Shown here piece after piece: positions 1 through 9,254 of a DNA stretch of 64,000 bases. Under the pieces are notes generated by a model. The model was given only the letters and a program-made list of their open reading frames with translations, was not told where the DNA came from and did no database searches. Position 1 is the stretch's first letter. Each line of letters starts with the position of its first letter. The translations under genes were made by a program, and so were the position numbers. The stretch comes from Ureibacillus galli. GTDB lineage: Bacteria; Bacillota; Bacilli; Bacillales_A; Planococcaceae. The stretch lies in NCBI RefSeq assembly GCF_014836845.1, contig NZ_JACSQA010000015.1, positions 1-64,000 on the forward strand, read 5' to 3'.

Positions 1-26
1 AATACCCGAAAAACGTTCAAAATTAC

Positions 27-64
27 AAAAGGCCTTCAGAATGTGACCATTCTGAAGGCCTTTT
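27..64. terminator. Strong bidirectional terminator
   Basis: A perfect 17-bp inverted repeat (arms 27-43 and 48-64, loop TGAC) starts with AAAA and ends with TTTT, so it can terminate transcription on both strands. It lies just past the stop of the radical SAM gene on the minus strand and probably also serves a plus-strand gene outside the window. Confidence 0.9.
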
Positions 65-110
65 GTCGACAATCTGACCTTTCTATTTATGAAATAGAAA
101 GGCTTAAATA

Positions 111-1856
111 TCATGCAAGTATTTTGTTAAGCGTTGCAAAGTAAGGAGTCATCCCTGCGCGGAAGTAAACGAGCAAATAACCTTCTTTCGCTACGATTTG
201 TCCATTTTTAAATGCATCGTAATCAAGCGCAAATGGAATCAATAAAGAATGTTTAAAGAAGTCTTTTTCACTCAAGTCAAATTGAGCAAATTCTTCTCCA
301 GCAATGATAGGGTTTTCCTTTAATACATTGTATATTTCTTTTTGTTCATCACGAGAAACCCGTTCATCCCACCATAATTTTCGTGGTTGGAATTGTTGTT
401 TCGATAAATAATCAAGCTGCATTAAACTGCGAACGATTTCAAGGTTTACATTTGGCTGTGTTGCTAAAAACTCTTCTAACCTTTTAAACAAATCTTCGAG
501 CTGGTGGCCAATTCGAGACCATCCTTTTTCTTCCCAGTAAGTACCGAAGTTTTGGAAGAAATCAAACGGTGTTTCAAAGCTTTCCGTTACAAGATATTCG
601 ATCGTATTGTCCATTCGGTGATCATTCCAATATTTTTCAAGAACATCTTCTGCATGTTTAATTCGAACAATATCATCAAAAGTTAATACGTTATTAGAGA
701 AAATTTCATAAGGTGCCACATCGACATACGTATAACCGTATTTTTGTGCCTCTACACGAAGACCTGTCCCACGTAAAAGTTTTAAAAATCCAAGCTGTAA
801 TTCTTCAGGACGCATCGCAAATACATCGTTAAAGGTTTGACGGAAGCTATGATAGTCTTCCTCAGGAAGACCAGCAATTAAATCTAGATGTTGATCGATT
901 TTACCGCCCTCTTTAACCATTGTAACTGTCCGTTTTAATTTTTCAAAGTTTTGCCGACGTTTAACGAGCTCATTTGTTAAATCATTTGTTGATTGAACAC
1001 CAATTTCAAAGCGGAATAAACCTTTTGGTGCATTGTCATTTAAAAATTGAATTACTTCAGGACGCATAATATCCGCTGTAATTTCAAATTGGAAAACGAC
1101 ACCAGGTACATGTTCATCAATTAAAAATTGAAACATTTCCATTGCATAACTTCGGCTTATGTTAAAGGTACGATCGACAAATTTAATCGTTTTTGCGCCA
1201 TGGGCCATTAAGTATCGAATGTCATCTTTTATTTTCTCCCGATTAAAATATCGAACACCTACTTCAATAGAAGATAGACAGAACTGACACGAAAAAGGAC
1301 AGCCACGACTTGTTTCAATATATTGAATTCGCTTACCAAGGTGGGGAAGGTCTTCTTCGAAACGGAACGGACTTGGAAGTTCACGTAAATCAATCTTATT
1401 CGGTTGGGCATGTAATTTCATTTTGCCTTTTTGTAAATAACAAATTCCCGGTACATCCTCGAGGGCAATTTCACCATTTAAATGTTTTAATAATTGTTTA
1501 AAGGATATTTCACCTTCACCCATTACGATAAAGTCTACTTCTGGAAGTCGACGTATCCAATCATGGACATCGTAAGAAACTTCAGGGCCGCCTAGAACAA
1601 TTTTTGTTTGTGGCGAAACAGTTTTCAGCATACGAATGACGCGAATCGTTTCTTCAATATTCCAAATATAACAGCTAAAACCAACAACATCCGGCTTATA
1701 TTGATAAAGATCGGACACGATATTAAATGCAGGGTCTTTTATCGTATATTCAACAATAGTCGGATCAAATTCGGGTCTAGCTGCTCCTTTCAAATATCGT
1801 AACGCCAAGTTGGTATGGATATATTTGGCGTTTAAAGTAGTTAGTACTATATTCAT
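111..1856 (-). CDS. B12-binding domain radical SAM protein (DUF4080 type)
   Basis: Predicted cytosolic cobalamin-dependent radical SAM enzyme of 581 aa; substrate unknown. Residues about 1-130 form a B12-binding-like Rossmann domain, including a VLGGPEVS segment and a VMGEGE segment. The radical SAM cluster motif CPFSCQFC (CX3CX2C) follows near residues 186-193 after an ETSRG lead-in, and the C-terminal 200 residues match the DUF4080 region of this family. The ATG at 1856 lies 9 nt after GGAG; a TTG one codon upstream (1859) is 6 nt from it and is an alternative. It is a single-gene unit ending at the terminator at 27-64. Family assignment is firm; the reaction (methylation or another radical chemistry) is not known. 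Confidence 0.9.
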   Translation of the reverse strand: MNIVLTTLNAKYIHTNLALRYLKGAARPEFDPTIVEYTIKDPAFNIVSDLYQYKPDVVGFSCYIWNIEETIRVIRMLKTVSPQTKIVLGGPEVSYDVHDWIRRLPEVDFIVMGEGEISFKQLLKHLNGEIALEDVPGICYLQKGKMKLHAQPNKIDLRELPSPFRFEEDLPHLGKRIQYIETSRGCPFSCQFCLSSIEVGVRYFNREKIKDDIRYLMAHGAKTIKFVDRTFNISRSYAMEMFQFLIDEHVPGVVFQFEITADIMRPEVIQFLNDNAPKGLFRFEIGVQSTNDLTNELVKRRQNFEKLKRTVTMVKEGGKIDQHLDLIAGLPEEDYHSFRQTFNDVFAMRPEELQLGFLKLLRGTGLRVEAQKYGYTYVDVAPYEIFSNNVLTFDDIVRIKHAEDVLEKYWNDHRMDNTIEYLVTESFETPFDFFQNFGTYWEEKGWSRIGHQLEDLFKRLEEFLATQPNVNLEIVRSLMQLDYLSKQQFQPRKLWWDERVSRDEQKEIYNVLKENPIIAGEEFAQFDLSEKDFFKHSLLIPFALDYDAFKNGQIVAKEGYLLVYFRAGMTPYFATLNKILA

Positions 1857-1859
1857 CAA

Positions 1860-2365
1860 TGAATACTCCTTTATATATACAGTTACTATTTCTAACTATA
1901 TGATTTTAGCAGTAATAATGGATTTACGCCACAAAGGTCTATACAATGCAGGGTACTTTACTAAAATAAGCAGTTTAAATGATGTAGATTATACTCAAAG
2001 TTAGAAGTAATGTCTTTTGATTAGAAACGACAAGAGATAAATAATAGATTTAATAACCTATTGTAAATTCAATATTAGTCTATACATTACCCTTTAATGC
2101 TTAAATTAAATAAACATAAACGCTACACACTTTTCTAATTTGAAAGTGATAGAGTTATTAATAAAGTTTTAGTTACTTCACCCTAAATGAAACATATATT
2201 ATTTATGTATTTAATAAAGAATTTGAAGATAGCTTTTTATTGTAAAAACTAGTGATGCTCTTCTTCAACTATTTTGCATGTTATTGCTTTCTTAATTTGG
2301 TCTGCCTATGAAACTTTACATATTCTTCATAAGATGTAGTAGATAATCGTGAAAGGAGAATTAAT
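1860..2365. other. Intergenic AT-rich region without a recognised gene
   Basis: About 500 bases between the divergent radical SAM and DUF1259 genes. Short open stretches exist but have no ribosome site or recognisable product. It presumably holds the promoters of both flanking genes; no operator-like repeat was seen. Confidence 0.6.
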
Positions 2366-2749
2366 TTGTCAACTTGCCAAAAGCTTGCCGATATTATCGG
2401 TGGTGAAGTGATTCAATCAAGTCCTGTTTGTGTAGTAATGCGTCTTCGTGATATTCGGGCATCTATTTTGGGTCGTCGTACTCTTTCTCCGCTTGTACTA
2501 CCATTTATGTTATCTTTTGAAAAGAATGGCCTCAATTTAGGGGAAACGGTACTTCTTGAAAAAGAAGTGAATCCAATGTTCGATGCATTACGAAAAAGGG
2601 GACTTAAAGTAACAGCTTTTCATAATCACTGGTTGTTTGAAGAACCAAGGCTGATGTATATGCATTGGGAGAATGTAGGTATGGATCCGTTTGAATTTGC
2701 TAGAAAAAGTTTTGAAGCTGCGCAAGATGCATGTCTTAGATTTGTTTAA
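2366..2749 (+). CDS. DUF1259 (LppY/LpqO-like) domain protein
   Basis: A 127-aa soluble protein that looks like one DUF1259 unit: an N-terminal ADIIGG segment, a central stretch about methods of ligand or partner binding that cannot be read from sequence, and a C-terminal TAFHNHWLFEEPRLMYMHWE block typical of this family. LppY/LpqO members elsewhere often carry two such units and a signal peptide; this one has a single unit and no signal peptide. The TTG start at 2366 follows AAAGGAG with 7-8 nt spacing. It stands alone between two non-coding gaps. Function is unknown; the His-rich block is the likely active or binding site by inference. Confidence 0.8.
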   Translation: MSTCQKLADIIGGEVIQSSPVCVVMRLRDIRASILGRRTLSPLVLPFMLSFEKNGLNLGETVLLEKEVNPMFDALRKRGLKVTAFHNHWLFEEPRLMYMHWENVGMDPFEFARKSFEAAQDACLRFV

Positions 2750-3107
2750 TGTAAATTGGGACGTCATTATTTGAAAATATAATGGTTCATTTTAAATTGA
2801 ACAGAACGATTTAATTAGTTTACCTTTCATTTAATTCCTTTAGTTACAATAATCATTTTCCATATTAGAAGTTTAATAGAGATGTATGGTGGGGCGGAGA
2901 AACAAAACTACCCCATCTTTTTATTTCATTAGGAGTTCAATATGAATAATAAAGTATCTTAAATGGATTTCAATAGTCGACGTTATAATGGATATACGGA
3001 TGATGATGTAACACAACAGATTGGGTAGTACCCTACATAGGAATATGATACTCTAAAGACATAAAGTAAAATGTTAAATTTTTGAAAGTGAATCCTGGGG
3101 TGGTTGA
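2750..3107 (+). other. Intergenic region with a stop-riddled short reading frame
   Basis: From 2942 an ATG with an AGGAG site encodes only MNNKVS before TAA. The same frame then reads a second ATG and 21 codons (MDFNSRRYNGYTDDDVTQQI and one Gly) before TAG at 3026-3028. The composition looks protein-like, so this may be a remnant of a small gene, but no family was recognised. Nothing else is seen here. Confidence 0.3.
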
Positions 3108-3980
3108 ATGAGAAAGTTTTGCGGAATTATAATTATAATTTTTAGTTTAGTATTAGCCTTAAGTTGTGCTATCTACATGCATGAAGATGTTATTTTTGCC
3201 AATTTCATGCTATGGCTAATTAGTGTTCCGTTATACATTATGGGTCAAATAATCAGAACTTCTAAGTCTGAATTTAAATATCGAGGGAAACGTTGGCTAT
3301 CCATATACATATTTTGCTTTTTTATTCTTCCTTTATTAATTTACTTACATGTATTTTATAACGACTTTAAAGAAAGTACATTTGTTGATGAACATTATAT
3401 TATTTTTGAATCCGCCTCTAGTTCACTAGGAGATTTGTCTATCGGTGTTTTTGTCATTCTTATCTTCCTATTTGCTGGCCGATTTCTTAATCCAGAGTTA
3501 AAGCGAAAAAGGTTGTTGAATGTGACCATTATAGGAACGATTCTTTTTTTAATTGGATTCAATTATTTCATGTTCTCCGACTATCGAGGAATACATGAAG
3601 AGAAGGGGTTAATTTCAAGCGATTGGAAGGGGAAAAAACATATACTATCTTTCGAAGAAATTGAAAGTGTCTATGTGAAACCTTACGTCCATTATGCCAG
3701 TTTATCTAATACTGCTGATGAGACAAGATTTGTTTGGAAAGTAATCTTTCAACCGATCCAGCAAAATGATGATGTAGCTTACTATTTTCCAATGATGTCG
3801 GAGTCTAATATGGAACAGACAATTGCGATTCAGAAAATCGCTATGGAAAACGACATTCCTTTTATCGTTGAAGAAATGGATCAAAAAACTTTAAAGTGGT
3901 ATGAGATTGACTTGGAATTAGAAGGATTGGAGAACGAACGTTATGATGAGCTTTTTCAAGTAGACCAAACTGCTAAATAG
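3108..3980 (+). CDS. Membrane protein of unknown function
   Basis: A 290-aa protein with about five to six hydrophobic segments in its first 170 residues (near 4-24, 28-46, 66-84, 100-122 and 138-156), followed by a soluble C-terminal region of about 120 residues rich in Glu, Lys and aromatic residues. The layout suggests a polytopic anchor with a soluble tail. The ATG at 3108 follows GGGGTGG, a modest ribosome site. It is a single gene with no recognised partner. I do not recognise the family; the predicted topology is the only supported statement. Confidence 0.75.
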   Translation: MRKFCGIIIIIFSLVLALSCAIYMHEDVIFANFMLWLISVPLYIMGQIIRTSKSEFKYRGKRWLSIYIFCFFILPLLIYLHVFYNDFKESTFVDEHYIIFESASSSLGDLSIGVFVILIFLFAGRFLNPELKRKRLLNVTIIGTILFLIGFNYFMFSDYRGIHEEKGLISSDWKGKKHILSFEEIESVYVKPYVHYASLSNTADETRFVWKVIFQPIQQNDDVAYYFPMMSESNMEQTIAIQKIAMENDIPFIVEEMDQKTLKWYEIDLELEGLENERYDELFQVDQTAK

Positions 3981-4256
3981 GGGGAATAAAAACGAAAAAA
4001 GGATAGATTAGTTTAGTTCATCAATCATTTTGAAAAATGTTTTTTTGGCAACTATAAATGATGATTTTTGAAAACGGCGTAATTCTAGTAGAGGAATTGT
4101 GCGTTTTTTATAGTCATGCCATAATTGGACTAGACAAACAAAATGACATAGAAGAATACTTACGTAAAGTTATGCTAAAATTAGCATGTATGAAAATAAT
4201 TGTTGGACAAGAATGTAAACGAAGTGGAAAGGTAATAATACGAAGGAGGTATAACG

Positions 4257-4964
4257 ATGGAATTTGAAACTGTAATGTTAGAGCTTGAATCCCTTGGTAA
4301 AGAACGAACGAAAAAAATGTACATATCCAATGGTGCCCATGAGCCTCTTTTTGGTGTAGCTACTGGTGCAATGAAACCTATTGCAAAGAAAATAAAAATA
4401 AATCAACCTTTAGCTGAAGAACTTTATGCTACTGGTAATTATGATGCCATGTATTTTGCAGGTATTATTGCAGATCCAAAAGCAATGACAGAATCGGATT
4501 TTGAACGTTGGATGGATGGTGCGTATTTTTATATGCTTTCTGATTATGTAGTGGCAGTGACTTTATCAGAATCAGCTATTGCACAAGAAGTAGCTGATAA
4601 ATGGATAGCTAGCGGAGACGAGTTGAGAATGTCAGCAGGTTGGAGTTGTTATTGTTGGCTATTAGGGAACCGTCAAGACAGTGAGTTTAGCGAGAGCAAA
4701 ATTTCAAATATGCTAGATTGTGTAAAAAATACTATTCACAACTCACCAGAAAGAACGAAATCGGCGATGAATAATTTTCTATATACAGTTGGTACTTCAT
4801 ATTTGCCACTTCATGAAAAGGCAGCCTTAACTGCAAAAGAAGTAGGGATAGTAGAGATGAAAAGGGACAACAAAAAAAGTAGTTTCCTAAATGCTTATGA
4901 AAATATAGAAAAACAAAAGGAAAAAGGAAAGCTAGGTTTCAAGCGTAAGTATGTAAGATGTTAA
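4257..4964 (+). CDS. DNA alkylation repair protein (AlkD-like HEAT-repeat family)
   Basis: A 235-aa protein of the AlkC/AlkD-type DNA alkylation repair family. These are all-helical, HEAT-like proteins that wrap DNA, and characterised AlkD members remove N3- and N7-alkylated purines. Supporting segments are the N-terminal GAHEPLFGVATGAMKPIAKK, the central WMDGAYFYMLSDYVV, the Trp-rich SAGWSCYCWLLGN and the C-terminal lysine-rich tail. The ATG at 4257 follows a strong AAGGAGG at 6-7 nt. Several family members of this size lack proven glycosylase activity, so repair activity is inferred. It is monocistronic. Confidence 0.85.
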   Translation: MEFETVMLELESLGKERTKKMYISNGAHEPLFGVATGAMKPIAKKIKINQPLAEELYATGNYDAMYFAGIIADPKAMTESDFERWMDGAYFYMLSDYVVAVTLSESAIAQEVADKWIASGDELRMSAGWSCYCWLLGNRQDSEFSESKISNMLDCVKNTIHNSPERTKSAMNNFLYTVGTSYLPLHEKAALTAKEVGIVEMKRDNKKSSFLNAYENIEKQKEKGKLGFKRKYVRC

Positions 4965-5105
4965 ATGCCTGTTAAAAAGGAAATAACTGTACTCGAGTTA
5001 AAATATATTTTTCTACTAGCGGGTAACATCGTTGGATGGAAAACACATGAAGTGGAGTAATGATTAATTCCGTAAATGAAATATTTTATTAAAAACCTAC
5101 TTTAC

Positions 5106-5122
5106 ATACCCCACTTGGGTAT
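5106..5122. promoter_or_regulatory. CsoR-type copper operator 1 (before csoR)
   Basis: ATACCCCACTTGGGTAT is a 17-nt near-palindrome 30 bases before the csoR start. The same 17-nt layout (ATACC at the left, GTAT at the right) recurs before copZ, copA and the reductase-like gene, matching the GC-centred operator expected for CsoR. It implies autoregulation. Confidence 0.8.
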
Positions 5123-5151
5123 AGTACATTGTAATTGGGGAGGTTGAGTAA

Positions 5152-5484
5152 ATGGAAGAATCGATGAAAGAAGTAGCTTGCAATGAGGAAGTTGGTACCT
5201 CTTGTCGTAAGAGTCATCATCCAGAACGTGTAAAAAAGGATTTGACTACTCGATTAAATCGGATTGAAGGTCAAATTCGTGGGATTAAAGGAATGATCGA
5301 AAAAGATGTATATTGTGATGATGTAATCACACAACTTTCTGCAACACAATCTGCTTTAAATAGTGTAGCTAAAATTCTTTTGGAAGGCCATTTAAAAGGG
5401 TGTGTTGTAGAACGGCTTTCAGAAGGTGATAATGAGGTTTTAGATGAATTAGTTGTAACGATTCAAAAACTAATGAAAAAGTAA
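5152..5484 (+). CDS. csoR: Copper-sensing transcriptional repressor CsoR
   Basis: A 110-aa all-alpha repressor of the CsoR/RcnR family (formerly DUF156). It binds DNA in the apo state and releases it when Cu(I) binds. The copper ligands of the family are visible as Cys55 (VYCDDV), His80 and Cys84 (EGHLKGC), i.e. the C-H-C signature. The TTRLNRIEGQIRGI helix is the family hallmark. The N-terminus has an extra region with Cys10, Cys18 and two His that is longer than in minimal CsoR. The ATG at 5152 lies behind GGGGAGGTTGAGTAA. It heads a copper locus in which each gene has its own CsoR-like box, so it probably controls all four genes. Confidence 0.95.
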   Translation: MEESMKEVACNEEVGTSCRKSHHPERVKKDLTTRLNRIEGQIRGIKGMIEKDVYCDDVITQLSATQSALNSVAKILLEGHLKGCVVERLSEGDNEVLDELVVTIQKLMKK

Positions 5485-5500
5485 TTTTTTTCAGTTCTAT

Positions 5501-5517
5501 ATACCCCTAGTATGTAT
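5501..5517. promoter_or_regulatory. CsoR-type copper operator 2 (before copZ)
   Basis: ATACCCCTAGTATGTAT lies 37 bases before the copZ start and aligns position by position with the boxes at 5106, 5799 and 8314. Confidence 0.75.
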
Positions 5518-5554
5518 AAACGTGTTTAAAAATTTATAAAAGGAGAGAATCGAA

Positions 5555-5761
5555 ATGAAAACTGTAACATTAAACGTACAAGGTATGTCATGTGGGCATT
5601 GTGTGAAAGCGATAGAAGGAAGCGTTGGAGAATTAGAAGGTGTTAGCGAAGTAAGTGTAAAACTAGAAGAAGCTTTAGTTGATGTAGCCTTTAATGAATC
5701 ACAAGTTTCACTTGATAAAATTAAAGAAACAATTGTAGATCAAGGATATGATGTAGAATAA
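5555..5761 (+). CDS. copZ: Copper chaperone CopZ
   Basis: A 68-aa single heavy-metal-associated domain that carries Cu(I) in the cytosol and hands it to the CopA ATPase. The Cu(I) site is the GMSCGHC loop near residues 11-17, with two Cys in a CXXC arrangement; full length fits the one-domain family. The ATG at 5555 follows AAAGGAGAG. It sits between csoR and copA with its own CsoR-like box upstream and a hairpin just after its stop, so it can be transcribed as an independent copper-induced unit. Confidence 0.95.
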   Translation: MKTVTLNVQGMSCGHCVKAIEGSVGELEGVSEVSVKLEEALVDVAFNESQVSLDKIKETIVDQGYDVE

Positions 5762-5790
5762 GAGTGCTTTCATAGCACTCTCTCATTTTC
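5761..5790 (+). terminator. Hairpin after copZ
   Basis: AGAGTGCT and AGCACTCT form an 8-bp stem (5761-5768 with 5774-5781) followed by a moderately T-rich stretch. It likely attenuates read-through into copA, which has its own operator. Confidence 0.55.
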
Positions 5791-5798
5791 ACAAAAAT

Positions 5799-5815
5799 AT
5801 ACCCTGTATAGGTAT
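5799..5815. promoter_or_regulatory. CsoR-type copper operator 3 (before copA)
   Basis: ATACCCTGTATAGGTAT is a near-perfect palindrome 18 bases before the copA start, close enough for bound CsoR to block the promoter or initial transcription. Confidence 0.8.
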
Positions 5816-5833
5816 AAGAGAGGCGGAAAAGTT

Positions 5834-8263
5834 ATGGGTACAGAAGCTAGTAAAGTAAAAGAAGCGAGTATTCAAATAACTGGAATGACTTGTGCAGCAT
5901 GTGCAACACGTATTGAAAAAGGGTTAAATAAGATGGATGGTGTTGAAGAAGCATCTGTCAATTTAGCACTTGAAAAATCATCGATTAAATATGATCCTTC
6001 AAAACTGAGTGAAGTTGATTTTGAAAAGAAGATAGAAGCACTTGGCTATGGTGTCGTAAAACAAAAAGCTGAGTTTGAAATAACTGGAATGACTTGTGCT
6101 GCATGTGCAACACGTATTGAAAAGGGGTTAAATAGATTAGATGGTGTTGCAAGTGCAAACGTTAATCTAGCCCTTGAAAAAGCAACGATTGAATATAATC
6201 CATCTGAAGTAACGATTGCAGATATCATTGCAAAGGTAGAAAAACTAGGATATGGTGCACAGCAAAACAAAGAAGATAAAGAATCGGTAGACTATAGAGA
6301 AAAACACATTAAAGATCAACAACGTAAATTCATTATATCAGTAATTTTTTCACTCCCTCTACTATGGACGATGATTGGCCATTTTTCCTTTACATCGTTC
6401 CTATATGTACCTGATTTCTTAATGAATCCATGGGTTCAATTAATATTAGCAACACCCATACAATTTATTATTGGAAAACAGTTTTATGTGGGTGCTTATA
6501 AAGCACTTCGTAACGGTAGTGCCAATATGGATGTTCTTGTTGTCATGGGGACTTCAGCAGCCTATTTTTATAGTGTATATCAAGCAATAATTACCGCTGG
6601 AACACACCACGGACCACATCTTTATTTTGAAACAAGTGCGGTATTAATAACGCTAATTCTTTTAGGGAAATTATTTGAAGCAAGAGCTAAAGGACGTTCA
6701 TCAGAAGCGATTAAAAAATTAATGGGACTTCAAGCTAAAACAGCGATTGTTGTACGTGATGGAGTTGAAAAAGAAGTTCCATTAGAAGAAGTCGTAATCG
6801 GTGACACCATATTAGTAAAACCTGGCGAAAAAATTCCTGTTGATGGTGAAGTATTAGAAGGAACAACAGCTGTAGATGAATCTATGTTAACAGGCGAAAG
6901 TTTACCAGTAGATAAAAAGAACGGTGACGTATTATACGGTTCAACGATTAATAAAAACGGCTTCATTAAAATGACAGCAACAAAAGTCGGCCGTGACACC
7001 GCATTAGCTCAAATCATTAAAGTAGTAGAAGATGCACAAGGTTCAAAGGCGCCAATTCAACGTCTAGCCGACAAAATTTCAGGTATTTTTGTACCTATTG
7101 TTGTGGGGATTGCCATCCTTACTTTCTTCGTATGGATTATATGGGTTCAACCAGGTGAGTTTACACCAGCACTTGAAGTATTAATTGCCGTACTTGTTAT
7201 TGCTTGCCCATGTGCACTTGGTTTAGCGACGCCAACTTCTATTATGGCAGGTTCGGGTCGTGCTGCAGAATTTGGTATTTTGTTCAAAGGTGGCGAACAT
7301 CTTGAGCAAACCCAAAACATTGATACAGTAATAGTTGATAAAACAGGTACTGTTACACATGGGAAACCAGTACTAACAGATGTATTAGTAGCAGAAGGTC
7401 AAGACGAAATAAAATTTTTATCATTAATCGGTGCAGCTGAAAAACAATCTGAGCATCCACTTGCCCAGGCGATTGTTCAAGGAATTCTAGATAAAGACAT
7501 TGAACTTGGGAACATTCAGTTTTTCGAAGCGATTCCAGGTTTTGGTGTGCAAGCGACGATTTCAGGTCAAGGAGTAGTGATTGGTACACGTAATCTAATG
7601 CAACAGTATGGAATTAATATTACCGCCGTACTTCCAATTATGGAGGAGTTGGAGGAAAACGGTAAAACAGCAATGCTTGCTGGAATTAATGGACAGTATG
7701 CAGGTCTAGTTGCAGTGGCAGATACAATAAAAGAAACCTCTCGTGAAGCTGTTCGTCGATTACAAGATATGGATATCAACGTCATTATGATGACAGGTGA
7801 TAATAAACGTACCGCCCAAGCCATTGGCAAAGAAGTGGGTGTTAATGAAGTCATTGCGGAAGTGCTTCCTGAAGGCAAGGCAGAAGAAGTGAAGAAACTA
7901 CAACAAAAGGGTAAAAAGGTTGCGATGGTAGGTGATGGTATTAATGATGCACCTGCACTAGCTACAGCTAATATTGGTATGGCCATTGGTACTGGTACAG
8001 ATGTTGCAATGGAAGCTGCTGATATTACACTAATCCGAGGTGATTTAAATAGTATTGCTGATGCGATCTTAATGAGTCGTAAAACGATGAAAAATATAAA
8101 GCAAAACTTATTCTGGGCATTTGCTTATAATATTATTGGGATACCAATTGCCGCAGCAGGTTTCCTAGCCCCATGGGTTGCAGGTGCAGCGATGGCATTT
8201 AGTTCCGTGTCGGTCGTCTTAAACGCATTACGTTTACAAAGGGTTAAGTTAAAAAATAAATAA
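5834..8263 (+). CDS. copA: Copper-exporting P-type ATPase CopA
   Basis: An 809-aa P1B-1 ATPase that exports Cu(I) across the cytoplasmic membrane using ATP. Two heavy-metal-associated domains sit at the N-terminus, each with a [15 protein letters not shown] loop (near residues 17-31 and 85-99); their near identity suggests internal duplication. Then come the actuator motif TGES near 353, the membrane copper site CPC near 459-461, the phosphorylation motif DKTGT near 500, the HP motif of P1B pumps, and the hinge motif GDGINDAP near 700. Eight membrane helices are expected. It partners with CopZ and is expected to be derepressed by copper through the CsoR-like box just upstream. Confidence 0.97.
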   Translation: MGTEASKVKEASIQITGMTCAACATRIEKGLNKMDGVEEASVNLALEKSSIKYDPSKLSEVDFEKKIEALGYGVVKQKAEFEITGMTCAACATRIEKGLNRLDGVASANVNLALEKATIEYNPSEVTIADIIAKVEKLGYGAQQNKEDKESVDYREKHIKDQQRKFIISVIFSLPLLWTMIGHFSFTSFLYVPDFLMNPWVQLILATPIQFIIGKQFYVGAYKALRNGSANMDVLVVMGTSAAYFYSVYQAIITAGTHHGPHLYFETSAVLITLILLGKLFEARAKGRSSEAIKKLMGLQAKTAIVVRDGVEKEVPLEEVVIGDTILVKPGEKIPVDGEVLEGTTAVDESMLTGESLPVDKKNGDVLYGSTINKNGFIKMTATKVGRDTALAQIIKVVEDAQGSKAPIQRLADKISGIFVPIVVGIAILTFFVWIIWVQPGEFTPALEVLIAVLVIACPCALGLATPTSIMAGSGRAAEFGILFKGGEHLEQTQNIDTVIVDKTGTVTHGKPVLTDVLVAEGQDEIKFLSLIGAAEKQSEHPLAQAIVQGILDKDIELGNIQFFEAIPGFGVQATISGQGVVIGTRNLMQQYGINITAVLPIMEELEENGKTAMLAGINGQYAGLVAVADTIKETSREAVRRLQDMDINVIMMTGDNKRTAQAIGKEVGVNEVIAEVLPEGKAEEVKKLQQKGKKVAMVGDGINDAPALATANIGMAIGTGTDVAMEAADITLIRGDLNSIADAILMSRKTMKNIKQNLFWAFAYNIIGIPIAAAGFLAPWVAGAAMAFSSVSVVLNALRLQRVKLKNK

Positions 8264-8265
8264 CG

Positions 8266-8307
8266 GAAATAATCTGTCACTAACTTTTGTGGCAGCAATT
8301 ATTTCTT
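8266..8307 (+). terminator. Terminator-like hairpin after copA
   Basis: AATAATCTGTCAC pairs with GTGGCAG plus AATTATT across a short loop and a bulge, and the arm is followed by TTCTTTTC. It separates copA from the next copper-box gene. Confidence 0.55.
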
Positions 8308-8313
8308 TTCAAT

Positions 8314-8330
8314 ATACCATACCGGCGTAT
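8314..8330. promoter_or_regulatory. CsoR-type copper operator 4 (before reductase-like gene)
   Basis: ATACCATACCGGCGTAT occupies the same 17-nt register as the three other boxes and ends 28 bases before the next start codon. It is the most diverged copy but retains ATACC on the left and GTAT on the right. Confidence 0.65.
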
Positions 8331-8358
8331 AGTAAAGTAAAAAGGTTGTGGAATAAAT

Positions 8359-8976
8359 ATGGAAAACAGTGTAAGTAAAATAAAAATTGGGATAAATGGG
8401 GGAATTGGTTACGGAGCAAAACTTAATTCCAAACAAATTGTAACGATTTCAAAATATATGAATGAAGATGAGGAGTTGGAGTTAACAACATTCCAACAAC
8501 TTTATATTGAAATAGCAGAAGATAAAAGTGAAGAAATCATAGAAGATTTACAAAGTGTTGGGTTAGCATGTTATCCAGTAGGTAACTTTGTAAAAAGCTT
8601 GAAAACTTGTAATTTCTGCAAAGGTGAAGTGGAGGAAGGAATGCCAGTAGCAAAAGAGTTAAATCAACGGATTGCTGGTAAAGCTGTGCCATTTACTTTA
8701 AAAGTTGCCTACACGGGTTGTCCGATCGGTTGCGGTGAACCGATGCTAAGTGACATAGGTGTTATGAAAATAAAAGATCATTACAATTTATATGTTGGAG
8801 GAAAAGCAAAAGGTAAAGATGCAGAAGTTGGTCAGTTACTTTTAGAAAATTTAACGCCCGATGAATTGTATAATACAGTTGAAAAGATCATCGCTGTATA
8901 TTCACAAATGGGTAAGAAACGAGAGACATTCTATAAATTTCTAAAACGAATTGGTAGAGAAAGATTACTAAGTTAA
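8359..8976 (+). CDS. Nitrite/sulfite reductase-like ferredoxin-half-domain protein
   Basis: A 205-aa single module resembling one half of sirohaem nitrite/sulfite reductases: an N-terminal ferredoxin-like half-domain (IGINGGIGYGAKL, about 8-70) followed by a cluster-binding half with CNFC near 89-92 and GCPIGCGEP near 117-125. Standard sirohaem enzymes use CX5C then CX3C; here the first pair is CX2C, so the cluster site is atypical. At this length it lacks the second repeat of a full reductase. The upstream CsoR-like box ties it to copper stress, where iron-sulfur clusters and thiols are damaged. Its substrate is unknown; electron transfer or a small-molecule reductase role is inference. Confidence 0.8.
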   Translation: MENSVSKIKIGINGGIGYGAKLNSKQIVTISKYMNEDEELELTTFQQLYIEIAEDKSEEIIEDLQSVGLACYPVGNFVKSLKTCNFCKGEVEEGMPVAKELNQRIAGKAVPFTLKVAYTGCPIGCGEPMLSDIGVMKIKDHYNLYVGGKAKGKDAEVGQLLLENLTPDELYNTVEKIIAVYSQMGKKRETFYKFLKRIGRERLLS

Positions 8977-9101
8977 TCATATTTTTTCCAGCATAACATG
9001 TGCATGGTCTATGTCACAAATTCAAAGGTCAATGAACGGACATGAAGAGAATTACTTTCTTTTTTGTACCTTTAAATAGAACGTTCATTAGCTAAATTGA
9101 T

Positions 9102-9130
9102 GGCAGTTCCGAATAAAGGACTGCCTTTTT
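9102..9130 (+). terminator. Rho-independent terminator
   Basis: GGCAGTTCC and GGACTGCC form a stem with one bulged base, followed by TTTTT. It closes the copper locus. Confidence 0.75.
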
Positions 9131-9254
9131 CATTTACTTAGTCAAATTTCGCTCATTACTAGAAATGAATACATGGAAGAAAAAAAGGAAAACAGGACAA
9201 TAAACACTTGATGTAGAAAGTATAGAGGGAAAGATAACAAATTGATGTTAGGGA

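Noticed and set aside
4058-4267. 69-codon open frame before the AlkD-like gene
   Set aside because: No ribosome site, overlaps the strong start of the next gene, and no protein-like pattern.
7567-7986. 139-codon minus-strand frame inside copA
   Set aside because: It lies wholly opposite conserved copA codons, with no start signal; a shadow frame.
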